This document shows positions 1 through 10,879 of a stretch of 64,000 bases of DNA, piece after piece (within the stretch, counting starts at the first letter, position 1; each line of letters starts with the position of its first letter). Under the pieces are notes generated by a model. The model was not told where the DNA came from. It saw only the letters and a program-made list of their open reading frames with translations, and did not search any database. This stretch comes from Melieria omissa (lineage: Eukaryota > Arthropoda > Insecta > Diptera > Ulidiidae). The position numbers and the translations under genes are program-made. The stretch spans positions 29,148,298-29,212,297 of the forward strand of contig OZ020267.1 in NCBI GenBank assembly GCA_963971225.1. Direction: 5' to 3'.

Positions 1-702
1 GTATGGTGGATGCAGCATTAGCTCCAATTTGAGCTCATTCAGCTTGCCTAAGGTCTGTCTTGCGGTATGCGGTCTTGCGTTTCGTAGTGAAACAAAACTT
101 TGCGTCTATTGGCTAAATACGGTCAATTTTTTTCAAGTGCTTCATTCAGTTTGGATAGTTGATGGCAATAATAATCAGCTGTGGTTCCAGCAGATCAAAT
201 TAAACGACACCGGTCATATCCCACCAAATAAACAGGAGAATCTTCTTGAGGTGAAGGCTATCTCTAGGGGTTGGTTCTGGTGATTCGATTGCGAACAGGA
301 TTGTTGTAAAGAACCCATTTCTCATCCCCAGTAACAATACGGTTCAAAAAACTCTCAGTTTTAAGCCGCTGCAGCAGCTGAGAACACATATTCACTCTCT
401 GCTCTATTCACACTCTTTGCGACAGGAAGTTTATGCGGAACCCATTTTCCAAGCTTTGGAATCTGACCCAATTGAACCAGGGGCCTGTAAACTGTTCCAT
501 GTGATGAATTGAACCCTGCAGCCATCATATCGATTGTCAATCTTGGCTCTGATTCCACAAGTTCCAACAAGGCGTCGGAGTTAAGGACCTCAGAACGACC
601 AGAGCGTGGGGCATCCTCAATGTCACAATCACCACTTCGGAATTTGGAAAACCACTTTTGCGCTCTTACACTCACAGCATTCTCCCAATGAGCTGCGTTC
701 AT
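1..702 (-). pseudogene. Mariner transposase pseudogene (helix-turn-helix part and first catalytic block)
   Basis: This is the remnant of a cut-and-paste transposase that would bind the element ends and act in the nucleus. Read from 702 leftwards, the first about 110 codons give the DNA-binding region, with KWFSKFRSGDCDIEDAPRSG, then HGTVYRPLVQLGQI, then KWVPHKL, the usual mariner linker. After a stop and frame change near 361 the frame continues with FLNRIVTGDEKWVLYNNP, the block carrying the first catalytic Asp. Several stops follow. Near 70-110 the second catalytic block is still readable as NARPHTARQTL, but the Asp codon before it is now TAC and a frameshift adjoins it. The third Asp would lie left of base 1. 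The gene is dead. ATG at 702 is only the first Met of the surviving frame; the true start was probably further upstream. Confidence 0.8.
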
Positions 703-939
703 TTCTGCAGCAGCAGTTGTTGCATTTTTCCATTTTTATAAAAAAAAAATACAAAACAATACCATTTTATTTTTTAACAAAGCGTGCTTCTATCCGCAAT
801 CAAAATCACTTGTTGAATGCACAATACATCAGAGAAAATAAAAAAAATTCCATTATCTACCCAGAATCATTTTTTGTATGCAAAAAGCGCCTATTCTGAA
901 AATATTGAAAAAAACGCACGAACTTATGGACTGACCTGA
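1..939 (-). mobile_element. Mariner element (cecropia-like), truncated by the window edge
   Basis: A decayed mariner element lies on the minus strand. Its 5' end is visible at 899-939, where the inverted-repeat-like end reads TCAGGTCAGTCCATAAGTTC (minus strand) next to a TA at 940-941, as expected for mariner target sites. The transposase pseudogene runs leftwards and leaves the window before the third catalytic residue. The 3' inverted repeat is therefore not visible. Subfamily placement rests on the order of helix-turn-helix and catalytic motifs and is an inference. Confidence 0.8.
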
Positions 940-1194
940 TAGTTTTTGATTTTTTACGAGATTTTGACAAAGATTGCTCCACAGCTGCTTTTCGATTTTT
1001 TACATTTTTCATTTTGCTTCGTAGAAACTCAAAAGTTGACAACCTCACAGCTCCGTTTATATGGAAGACGCCCTCTGGTGGTGAAATTCTGAACTTTAAT
1101 TAATTTTGTATTTTTTGTACTAAAGAATTTTGCTGACTGCTGAATAAATCATTCAAATCGGTTTAGTAGTTTTCGAGCTTATTACAAACTTTTG

Positions 1195-1500
1195 AGCTAT
1201 GAATTTTAAAAGTGGAAAACCAATTCCATAAAAAATGGCCAGTTTTGTATGGCAGCCCCCTTAAGATTTCGAGATAGCAGGTAGGTATGCTTGAAAGAAA
1301 CATTCGGAAGGGAAAATGAATAAAGTGTGTCTTATATTTGACACATCTGGGCCCAACCTGGAAGCAGTTGGAGACTGTTTTATAAAACCGATCATTTTGT
1401 ATGGGAGCCTCATTAAGGGTTGGAGATAGGGTACAAATATGTTTGAAAGAAATGTTCAGTAGAGAAAAATAGTGGGGATCAGTCATAGGTTTTAACCCTC
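1195..1500. repeat. Two degenerate copies of a ~165-bp repeat
   Basis: Two blocks share the order TTTTGTATGG, AGCC, a purine stretch with GAGATAG, then TTGAAAGAAA, and lie about 160 bp apart, beginning near 1225 and 1390. They look like part of a decayed interspersed repeat. No coding frame is convincing in either strand. Confidence 0.4.
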
Positions 1501-3900
1501 TAAGAGCCATTTCTTAGCAGCTGTGGTGCAATTGGTTGAATTTCCCAGCTTTTTTGTTAACTGTGACCTCGATGCGATGCCCCCCACCCCCTGTTTCACT
1601 CCACGCTAGCCTCACAATTTTTTGGCTCATGTAGTTTTTCACCAGATTGTAAAATATTAGAGTTTCTTTGGCATCGAGAGCCCATTATTAAGACCAATCA
1701 TAATTAAAACTAATTTACCCAAGAAAGATCCTTGCAATGAAAAAATTGCACGAAATTTCAATTTATTGAGACATCCTATAACAATATAGGGTGTTTCAAT
1801 ATCTCATTCATTTACAAGTTTAATCAGTATAACAATCGCCCACTGATTATTTAATAAAAAATATTTTACGGATTTTTTTTACAGATTGCTGATTGCTTCT
1901 TGTCGTCGTCTATATGGCAACAAGAGTAACTTTGTTGCGTAACTATGAATTAGTTTACCGGATGACTCACACTTTCTAAATCACAATGTGTTCTTAAGTT
2001 ACAAACTGGTTATTTTAGAGATTACTTAAAAGACAGAAGCACTAATAACGAAACAGAATTTTCATTGATCCTCGACTGATATATGAAATCAGTTGCTAAT
2101 ATCAAACTGCAGAATAACACACAGAAAAAGATTTATATAAAGTTAAAAGTGTCTTTATCCACTAACCAAAGTATTAAATTTGTCCGTGTGCTACATGCAA
2201 ATCAGCTTGAAACGATTAACTCTGCAATGCGGCCAACTTTGCTATGCCTGATTTATTTCCAACTGCCAGCAAAATTGATTGGCAAAGTTAGCCAAAAATT
2301 TAACCAGCGGAAATGTCAATATTGCTGCGCTTCAATGCGTGTCCAGACAGGAAGTAATAATAGCAAAAGTTCATAGTGGAGCAAGATGAATCGAAAAGGT
2401 TCAAACTGGTCATAGTGGCCACTGTAGTAATCGGTGAAGTGTGGCCACACTAAACTGGAGGCAAATGGCACATAAAACCGCACTAATGAAAATGTGCCAA
2501 GATCTATAAAAGTCAATTCGCTGTGAAATAGTCATAAGAGAAAAAAATCTGTTTGAATAAACGAAACCTGCTTTGTAGCATTGCAGGGCAAACTTATAAG
2601 CAAGAACATTATGAATTCTTTTGCTATGAATTCTTCTTATGGCAGCAAATCCAGCCACGTCCATTGTATACAAATCTTGGCAAATAAATAAATGTTCACA
2701 CATTTCTCGCATTAAAAACGCTGCGAAAGTGTTACATAAGTAAAAAAATAAGCTTGCGGCCATCGTTAATGGTTATTACGTGCACGCCTTGTGGCATATT
2801 TTAAATTTCAACACCATTACTTAACAAATTCGCGGCATGTTTAATGTGGCCGCACGCGCACACACACACACACACACGCACACCACCTTACAAACCAATA
2901 TAAACGCCCACACGTTCTCGCTCGTTTTTCTCCGCCCATCGTCTCACCTACTTGACGACCGAGAATTATTTATTTATTGCTGCCAATAAATTCTTCTCGA
3001 AAGTTGCTTAGTCGCGTGAAAGCGGCGTGGAAATCACGTTTTTTCCGTGTTCCACTTCTGTGCGCATTCTTTGTTGTTTTCAGAGTTCAATAGCATCGAG
3101 CCAGGGCGAGGGGCAGCATGGCCGCCCTACATTGGTTTCTGTGCTGGTCGCACGCAATAAACAAACGTGCCAACGAAATTTAAAACCTTTGCAAAATTCA
3201 ATTCAGATAAATCGAGGTGAACGAAGGTCGAAGCTGGCGCGCATAAAAATTCTGCTGAGCGCAGACACGCAACTTTTTGGTGTTGCTGATTAATTGTGAC
3301 TTGACGGGGCGTCGGACAAGGTCACCAAAGCCAGACACAGCCAAATGCGCGTCATTTGAATTCGAAAAGAACTCCTGCCGCTTCTTGGATTTGATAAACC
3401 CTCATTTATTACTTGAGTGGCTTTTATGTGAGGGACCAATATTTATGACAAATTTACATTAAAAACTTTCACGGTACAAAGTTCAACTAAGTTCATATTT
3501 TTCCATAAAGTGTAAAAAGACATTTTAGAAGGAAGAAGCAAAATATAATAGAAGCAAAGTACAGTCTTTGGATTTATTTAAAATTTTGTTTCAGTTTTCA
3601 AAGCTCAACAGGGACTCAGTATACAATGCCCAACAAGTCTTTAGTTACAATTTCAAATTACTTTTTTCAAATTTTTTCACTTTCACAAAAACATTCCCAT
3701 CGGCTAGCTCGAACCAATGTCAGTCAACCACTGCGAAGAAAGCTGAAAATTTTAATGAGTACATTTCAAAGGCGAAAAAGAAAACAGATTTCCTACCATT
3801 TGTTGACAAGTGTTGCTATCTTCAAGTTAAGTCGGAACAAACTATCTATGTAGTTGGTGTGCTTCGGCAAATATCCCAACCGGGGATGAATTAAAATCCA
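1500..3900. other. Unannotated AT-rich DNA with a CA microsatellite
   Basis: I see no convincing exon or transposon. A (CA)n tract lies at about 2858-2878. Around 2850-3300 the composition is more GC-rich and looks like ordinary single-copy DNA. The short open frames here have no recognisable motif. Confidence 0.5.
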
Positions 3901-3910
3901 CAAAAATGCG

Positions 3911-4037
3911 GCAGGTTGGTGGACATGAGTCTACTACTTTCTTTGAATGTTTTCTACCGATTGACCTATAAACTCTCACAGGACCAATTTGGTTTTAAAT
4001 CAGCTAGAATCAAGCAGGTTGGTGGACATAAGTCTAC
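3911..4037. repeat. Short direct repeat, 103-bp spacing
   Basis: The motif GCAGGTTGGTGGACAT followed by (G/A)AGTCTAC occurs at 3911-3934 and again at 4014-4037. The spacer is not obviously repeated. It may be a local duplication or two ends of a small decayed element. Confidence 0.4.
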
Positions 4038-4294
4038 CAGATTTTATGAAGATTTTTATATACTAAATATGCTATAAATTCCCATAAAACCATTTTGAGC
4101 TTTTAACAAGGCAGAAAAGACTAAATAGTTCTAACACCAAGATCGCCTGGATTTTCTTAAGTAAAAGTTACCAAACTGAGTTATTCCATAAGAAAGTACA
4201 GGAGAAGTACATGAAATATGAAATATGTTTTCCTGCTCTTTTTCGTTCATTCAACTTTTGCATAAATCATTAAAAATTAGTTACTCTTTGTGCG

Positions 4295-4332
4295 GTCTCA
4301 CTGTTCCACAGCTAAGTGTGGAACAGTGAGAC
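4295..4332. repeat. Perfect 16-bp hairpin
   Basis: GTCTCACTGTTCCACA at 4295-4310 is followed, after a 6-base loop (4311-4316), by its exact reverse complement at 4317-4332. The hairpin sits at the edge of a LINE fragment. No terminator context (T-run with promoter or gene) is seen. Confidence 0.75.
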
Positions 4333-4334
4333 TA

Positions 4335-4930
4335 GTCGGAACACCAATCATGGTTTTCAGATAATCTCATTTGAGAGAAATTCCCCAGAACTACTAGAAC
4401 TTTAAACCTTGAAAGCCAAAAGAAACAACTTGAACCTTTTTAAAAACGTGGAAACACTTTCCAAATACGACTTTAATAAACTATGAAAAACAGTTGAGAT
4501 ATTCATTGGTTAAACCTTGAAGGGCAAACAAGTGTACGTAGTTGTGATACGGGCAAACAATCGATCTTAAGACAGTTCACTCATTCAACCATGTTGAGGT
4601 TCTCACAAAGCCTGGTAGACTGTGAATAGATCTATAGGTCAGATCCCCGAGAATGTCGAAGAATAAGTTGCTCAGGTGACTCTTTCTTCTTCTAGTTAAT
4701 ACGGGACAAGTACATAAAAGTGCACAGTGCGTTTTCTTCCTCGTCAATGCAACTTCAAAGGAAAGCAAACCTCTGGTCGTTGCGTTGGTTCCATATAACA
4801 GGAATAACAATTGTGGTACCTTTTTGGTGAGAGAAATTCTCTAGCAGGACGAAAGTCTAAGGTTGGCCAAATTTGGAAGACTGGTGGTGTTATCATAGGA
4901 ACAAATTTAGGGGCAGGGGGGCAAACCATA
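4335..4930 (-). pseudogene. Non-LTR retrotransposon C-terminal fragment
   Basis: This is the C-terminal end of a LINE open reading frame on the minus strand, homologous by eye to the better preserved copy at 34085-35090. Shared landmarks are the stretch encoding the basic/aromatic region after RNase H (around 4830-4890, with GGTTGGCCAAA on the plus strand in both), the segment matching 'CACCGATCATGGTT' (near 4340), and the block CP(V/A)L-R-R-(S/L)-LGN/LSN-FF near 4640-4700. Frameshifts break it into at least two frames (readable pieces at 4577-4810 and 4744-4929). The cysteine cluster is partly kept as CALLCTCPVL. It cannot be active. The fragments are out of order relative to 34 kb, suggesting duplication or rearrangement. 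Confidence 0.6.
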
Positions 4931-4992
4931 ACTTCATTTAAAAACTCATAATATTGAATTCGAATAAAATTGAATATAGAATTCTGTATACA

Positions 4993-5020
4993 TATGTATG
5001 TATGTATGTATGTATGTATA
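4993..5020. repeat. (TATG)n microsatellite
   Basis: About seven TATG units in a row. A simple sequence repeat with no further structure. Confidence 0.9.
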
Positions 5021-5159
5021 AAACAAACGAATGTCTGTTCTTATAATTGTTTGTTGGTCACACGACACTAAAACTCACAAACTAGAGGGCGGATTGAGCA
5101 GAATCTTTCACAAAATGTTCGTCCTGACTAAATCTCGGTAAACCACATAAGGCGAATAC

Positions 5160-5905
5160 AACCCGACAAGTGGTCGTGGCACCTCCGATACAACCTAAGT
5201 TTCGAATGTGGAATATCTTCAGAATTACAAGTCGGACAGCATTGAAATTTGGTACAGGGCCACCGTTTTTCTGTGTAATTTCACTGGTAACTTTTCATTA
5301 GGGTTTGACAAGGGGCGTGGCTAGATAAGGCATGGACTTGAGGTCGCACATCAATGATATTCGGCACAAATTTACGAGCTATTCATGCCCTTCAATAAGG
5401 GGATAGGAGTGGATATTAGAAGAGGGGTGTGCCACAACTCATACAACCTAAATTTTTGTTATAGAATTTTTTGGAATTATATGTCGGAAAGTATTGAAAT
5501 TCTGTGCTCCGTTGTCCCATAGATGTGTAATTCTACTAGTAAAATTTGATGGACGTTGGACAAGGGGCGTGGCACATTTTTTGTGACTCAAATTTTTCGC
5601 ATAATTTTGGAACTTTAACACGTTCGCGGACGTGAATGCTATAGCATTCAAATTGTAAACCAATTTTTATTAATTACATTTTAAATAAACTGAAATTTTT
5701 GTAAATAATATGCTATATCATTCAATGTGTATAAGGGCTAAAATACGAAAATCTGACAACTGCAACAATATATGTGTAATCAAATTTAAGATAGTTCTTC
5801 TAGTTTCCACAAAAATTGACTGTCCGCGAACGTGTTAAGTCCCCTGGGTGAAACTGGGTCTGGCTTTGGCATTGCATAAATGGGGCGTGGCACCACCAAT
5901 ACAGT
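5160..5905. repeat. Degenerate ~230-bp tandem repeat with GGGGCGTGGC motif
   Basis: The same order of motifs recurs: (C/G)GTGGC(A/C), 'ATACAACCTAA', 'GAAT(A/T)T' with AATTA(C/T)A(A/T)GTCGGA, 'GTGTAATT', then 'GACAAGGGGCGTGGC'. Two fuller copies lie at about 5165-5330 and 5400-5575 and a partial one at 5840-5905. Parts of the third copy are separated by the TTAA element at 5615-5838. It looks like the body of an older interspersed element; I cannot name the family. Confidence 0.6.
5615..5838. mobile_element. 224-bp MITE with TTAA target sites (piggyBac-like)
   Basis: Perfect 17-base inverted ends, TTAACACGTTCGCGGAC at 5615-5631 and its reverse complement at 5822-5838. Both ends include a TTAA, the target duplication typical of piggyBac-type elements. 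The interior is AT-rich and carries no open frame of note. It interrupts the GGGGCGTGGC-type repeat. Superfamily assignment rests only on TTAA and the termini. Confidence 0.8.
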
Positions 5906-5929
5906 GTTGTATGAAGAAACTTGTTTCAT

Positions 5930-6548
5930 ATTGATTTGATTGATTTGATTGATTTGATTGATTTCATTGATTTGATTGATTTGACTGATTTGATTGATTT
6001 GATTGATTTGATTGATTTGATTGATTTGATTGATTTGATTGATTTGATTGATTTGATTGATTTGATTGATTTGATTGATTTGATTGATTTGATTGATTTG
6101 ATTGATTTGATTGATTTGATTGATTTGATTGATTTGATTGATTTGATTGATTTGATTGATTTGATTGATTTGATTGATTTGATTGATTTGAGTGATTTGA
6201 TTGATTTGATTGATTTGATTGATTTGATTGATTTGATTGATTTGATTGATTTGATTGATTTGATTGATTTGATTGATTTGATTGATTTGATTGATTTGAT
6301 TGATTTGATTGATTTGATTGATTTGATTGATTTGATTGATTTGATTGATTTGATTGATTTGATTGATTTGATTGATTTGATTGATTTGATTGATTTGATT
6401 GATTTGATTGATTTGATTGATTTGATTGAATTATTTGATTGATTTGATTGATTTGATTGATTTGATTGATTTGATTGATTTGATTGATTTGATTGAATTA
6501 TTTGATTGATTTGATTACTTGATTTAACTTGATTTAACTTGATTTGAC
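5930..6548. repeat. 9-bp minisatellite (ATTGATTTG)n
   Basis: About 65 nearly perfect units of a 9-base repeat, with a few point variants (for example near 5965, 5985, 6192 and 6430) and a decayed right end reading GATTTAACTT twice. Because nine is a multiple of three, one frame stays open for 173 codons encoding Ile-Asp-Leu repeats; I treat that as a by-product and not a gene. Confidence 0.95.
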
Positions 6549-6654
6549 TACAAACTTTCGAGCAAAGAATAGAGCCCTGCTAGTATAAAATATAGAACTT
6601 CAAATTTTAGGAGGCGAGGCCCTTACTTGGGTACGTACATGGTCCTATTGGCTA

Positions 6655-6790
6655 TATCTCCTTTACCCAGGTGAGTCTTCATTTTTCTACATAGTTAATG
6701 CGGCACAAGTACACAAAAGTTTAAATGCATTTCTTACTCTTTTCCGCGAACTACGTCAGAAGCTCTTCGAAATAGTCCAAGTAAAAGTTA
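6655..6790 (-). pseudogene. Short LINE fragment related to the 4.3-4.9 kb copy
   Basis: The segment CCCAGGTGAGTCTTC...TAGTTAATGCGGCACAAGTACA matches 4670-4725 on the same strand with substitutions. It covers the end of the LINE open reading frame after the cysteine cluster. No readable frame remains. It is a small relic of the same non-LTR family. Confidence 0.45.
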
Positions 6791-6799
6791 CATTTTATA

Positions 6800-7800
6800 T
6801 AAACTTACTTTGTCTTTGTCACATATTTATGTAATTTTTACAGAATTTATCTTCACTATCATAAAAGAAATATAGTGCAACGCAAATAAAAGACAACAAC
6901 AACAAAAGCATATCCATGCACAAATGAGCTATACAAACTTTTGGCAATAAAACTCTGTCATATTTTTGCCACATAATAAATGACAGAATGGTTTGAATTG
7001 TTTCACGCTACCCACAAAAGCAAATAAAATAAACAAAACACATGTTTACATGCATTCACACACACACACACACATACCACATGCAACTATTAGATATGTA
7101 AGTAGAAGCACACAATTTTTTCATGACCCAAGTGGCGCTGAACTACTTCAATTCACGGCCATAAGATAAACATGAAACAGCCAGCATACTGTTGCCATAT
7201 AATTTTCCGATATTTTTTCAGTTTTCTTTTTTATGTTTTGCATGAGCAAAAATTGCAGCTCAAGCAGTGCGTCAGTGCGCTCGTAACAAACGTGCACAGG
7301 TGCTGCAGCGCTTAAAAGCACAACGCGCAGTCGACTTCGATTGCAAGTTGGCCACATTAAAGCTGAGAAAATGGACGAAGATGTGTCGCAGCAGCAGAAG
7401 CTCCTTCCAGTGACAAGTGAAGACAAGTGGCAAGATGGACGAGTGCGCCATTTGGCGGTGGTGTCGTTTTATGCGGCCGCTGTAAAGATTGTCGCATGTT
7501 TCTTTTATCTCCAAAAGCGGCATTAAATTGCCATAAGAAACACAAGCAGAGTGTCTGTAATAAGATGCGTTGACATTTTACGAGCACACAAAGCATTGTA
7601 AAGAATTATTATAGTAAGCGAATGAAAGCTAGTAGAGCAGTTTGATAGTGGAGACATGTTGTTTGTTTTTGCAACTGTGTTGGCATAATTTTGCAATTGA
7701 GTCGTTTTCAAGATTCATTATTAAAGTTGTCTTTATGTGAAGCAGATAAGTAAGATTTTTGACCATTTAAAGCACATCGAGATGCCAAATATCAATGTAA
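6800..7800. other. Unannotated single-copy-like DNA
   Basis: AT-rich with a (CA)n tract at about 7056-7074 and CAA/CAG-type runs near 6895 and 7390. Open frames around 7148-7526 overlap on both strands and show no domain. I see no splice-flanked exon that I would defend. Confidence 0.4.
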
Positions 7801-7804
7801 TGCA

Positions 7805-7920
7805 GTATTTCCCAGCAGGAATCGTTACCTGGGCCAGTACTGCCGTACAGAAAGGACATCATGCACCTAAGAACCTGTGAGCTACTAAATTTTATTAGGT
7901 CAGTGGGTCTGTAAGTGTTA
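7805..7920 (+). pseudogene. LINE C-terminal relic (same family as 37.7 kb)
   Basis: The run from CCTGGGCCAGTACTG through ACCTAAG, GAGCTACTAAATTTTATTAGGTC matches 37875-37955, where the frame reads LGQYWLAVENIRHLRPRELL. The copy here contains stops. It is the extreme C-terminal region of a non-LTR retrotransposon open reading frame. Confidence 0.55.
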
Positions 7921-9190
7921 AAGGGCACAACAGACAACAACATCTACCTACTTCTCCATCTACTAATGAAACTTTAACTCTCATCGACCCCAAAACCAAT
8001 GGCCAACCAACCTTTTCACTTATTAACTTTGCACAGTTTACTTTTAGGCTGAATTGGAATTTTACATAACTGCTGTGTTGGCTGCTTAAAACAAGGATAC
8101 AAAATAACCTTCTTTTCGCCAAGCACAAAGTATTTCTTGTTAGTATTTTATACGATTCCCCTTTGAACACAACAACAACAAAGTATTTCCCCACACTCGT
8201 ACAAGCATTATGTGACACATTCACATTAAATAACATTTGATTGGCCTTACGTGATGCCAAGTTACATGCATTTTTTGCCACTTGCTTGGATGAACAGTGT
8301 CAGGATGTCACCTACACAGTGACATTGCACAATAGATGCCACGAGCTGACATAGCCCAAAGCACAGATTTCATCGCACAACATTTTGCGCTGATAACCAA
8401 ACAGTCCTCTGTCACTTTTAATTAAGAAAAGGCAACATGTCGCACGTTTCAAGGACAACGAACCTTTTCAAAGCCATATTCGGTAGAGGCCCATGCTTAC
8501 TATTTTCATGTTGTTGTTGTTCACCTATAGCAGCACCTAAAAAGAGTTGTCAGCATAAAAGTGGCACGTGCTGAGTGAGATGTTCCGGAAAATGTTAAAA
8601 TCATCAACAGTTTCATTTTCATGACAGTGCCAACAAAATCAATATTGGGTATGAAGCAGAGGAGATTTTTTTTATAATAATGTGATGTGGAGTTTTTTTG
8701 TTTTCGGCATTTAATGTGTAAAAGGATGTTTGTAAGTTGGATGAATAAAGCAAGGAAGAAGAATGAAAATACTATTTTTTTTTATTAAATTTCTTTAAGA
8801 ATTTAAATTTTCTAAAATAAAAAGAACTAAAGAATTGAAATTTTCTTACATTAAAAAAATTTTGAATTTTGTTTTAAGTTGAACAATAATGAACAGAGAA
8901 ATCTGCCAGAGATCTTCAACAGAAAACCGAGATCTGTTTGAAAAAAAATTCTTCATTCATCAATATATATTTTGTCTATTTTTCCAATCCTCAAAGCACT
9001 TTTTGAAATGAGGCCTTGAGTTCTTCCAGCGATGCCGTCTTTATTTTTTCAATCATGGCAAATCTTCATCCTTTCACCCGTCTTTTCACTTTTGGAATCA
9101 GAATAAATTCGCAAGGGGCAAAAAATCATCAAACCACTTTCCTACAGTTGTCAGATCGTCTACTTTAACCAGAGAATCATCTGAATGATT
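7920..9190. other. Unannotated AT-rich DNA
   Basis: No exon, RNA gene or transposon recognised. TTG-rich and A/T-rich runs occur near 8510 and 8770-8880. The sequence just before 9190 begins to resemble the tandem repeat that follows. Confidence 0.4.
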
Positions 9191-10500
9191 CTTCAGACCT
9201 GAATCTACTTTGTACCGAATCTACTCAGCATCTGCAAAAATTTGAAATGGTACCAAAAGTTGAAGGACAGAATAGAGTTGTGAGATCGCCTACTTCAACC
9301 AGAGATCCAAGTGAATGGTTCTTCAGGTCTGAATGTACGGAATCTACTCAACATCTGTAAGAGGTCGAAATGGTACCAAAAGTTGAAGGACAGAAAAGAG
9401 TTGTCACATCGTCTACTTCAACCACAGAATCATGTGAATTTTTTTCAGGTCTGAATCTACTTTGTAATTCGGTACAAACTACGAAAGTTTGAAATGGTAC
9501 CAAAAGTTGAAGAACGAAATAGAGTTGTCGGAACTTCTACTTCAACCAGGGAATCATGTGAATGTTTCTTCGGGTCTGAATGTACTTTGTACCGAATCTT
9601 ATCAACTTCAGTATGAGATGGAAATGGTACCAATAGTTCAAGGACAGAATAAAGTTGTGAGATCATCTATATACTTCGACCAGAAAATCATATGAATGGT
9701 TCTTCAGGTCTGAAACTACTTTGTACCAAATCTACTCAAAATCTGCAAAAGTTTGAAATGGTACCAAAAGTTGAAGGACAGAATAGAGTTGTCAGATCGT
9801 CAACTGCAACCAGATATCTATGTGAATGATTCTTCAGGTCTGAATCCAGGTCTGAATCTACTTTGTACCGAATCTACTCAACATCTGCAAAAGTTTGAAA
9901 TGGTACCAAAAGTTGAAGGACAAAATAGAGTTGTCAGATAGTCTAGTTCAACCAGAGATCCAAGTGAATGGTTCTTCAGGTCTGAATCTACTTTGTACCG
10001 AATCTCATCAACTTCAGTATGAGATGGAAATGGTACCAAAAGTGAAAGGACAGTATTGACCAGAGAATCATGTGAGTCTTTGTTAAGGTCTGAATCTATT
10101 TTGTACCGAATCTAATCAACTTCAAGAAGAGGTGAAACTAATACCCAAAGTTTAAGGACAGAATAGAGTTGTCAGATCGTTTAAATACTTCAACCAGAGA
10201 TCCATGTGAATTTAAACGATCTTTTTAGGTTCGATTTTGGAAAAAATTTCTTTGGGTTTGGACTTGAAGGTAACTTCAGTAAGAGGTGGAAATGGTAGCA
10301 GAAGTTGAAGGGCAGAATAGAGTTGTCAGATCGTCTACATACTTCAACCAGAGATCCATGTGAAGGGTTCTTCAGGTGTGAATCTACTTTGTACCGAATC
10401 TTATCAACTTCAGTAAGATGTCGAAATGGTAACAAAACATAAAGGACAGAATAGAGTTGTCAGATCTTCTACATACTTCAACTAGAGATCCGATTCGAGG
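9190..10500. repeat. ~130-bp tandem repeat (satellite-like), about ten copies
   Basis: The unit contains, in order, TTCAGGTCTGAATCTACTT, TGTACCGAATCT, CAACATCTGCAA or CAACTTCAGTA, GAAATGGTACCAAAAGTT, GAAGGACAGAATAGAGTTGT, AGATCGTCTACTTCAACCAG and GATCCATGTGAA. Start points of the CAGGTCTGAA motif fall near 9193, 9324, 9446, 9571, 9705, 9835, 9975, 10087 and 10373, so the period varies from about 110 to 140 bp with small internal duplications (for example at 9848). The right end degenerates by 10500. Short open frames inside it (KWYQKLK-type) differ between copies and are not maintained. Confidence 0.85.
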
Positions 10501-10732
10501 TTCGATTTTGGCCAAAATTTCTTAGGCTTTTGACTTCAAAGTAGCTTAGTTTGTACTCTAAAGAATCATTTTTTACTCTAAAGTATCAATGTCAATATTT
10601 ATAAACAATCGATGTCTCTCTCGCTTACAAGTGGTGATTTTTCAAATGAATTATTGTTCTTGTTCAATTAAAGTTCTGTTATGAAATATTTATAAAAAAA
10701 CACAAACATTTTGGACATTCTTTGAGGTGTTT

Positions 10733-10873
10733 TTTCTGGAACCAAGGGGGTTCTAACCCCCTGAAATATCCTTTTATTACTAAAATTTTGGTTTGAAATT
10801 TAACTTCAAATGTTACTGGGCTCAATTTTTGCGCACAAAACCCATTTAAAAGGAAATCCTGCGTGCGCCACAG
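10733..10873. mobile_element. hAT-like MITE, left-truncated
   Basis: The right terminus GCGTGCGCCACAG (10861-10873) matches the inverted end shared by several small elements in this window (CAGTGGCGCAC in reverse). The interior has the family's G-run/C-run (GGGGGTT...AACCCCC) and GGGCTCAA. A matching left terminus is not found, so only the right part survives. Confidence 0.5.
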
Positions 10874-10879
10874 TCCGGG

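Noticed and set aside
5921..6442. 173-residue Ile-Asp-Leu repeat protein
   Set aside because: It is the translation of a 9-bp minisatellite; frame openness follows from the period, not selection.
5930..6548. CRISPR array
   Set aside because: Repeats are contiguous, without unique spacers, in eukaryotic DNA. The same holds for the 130-bp and hexamer arrays.
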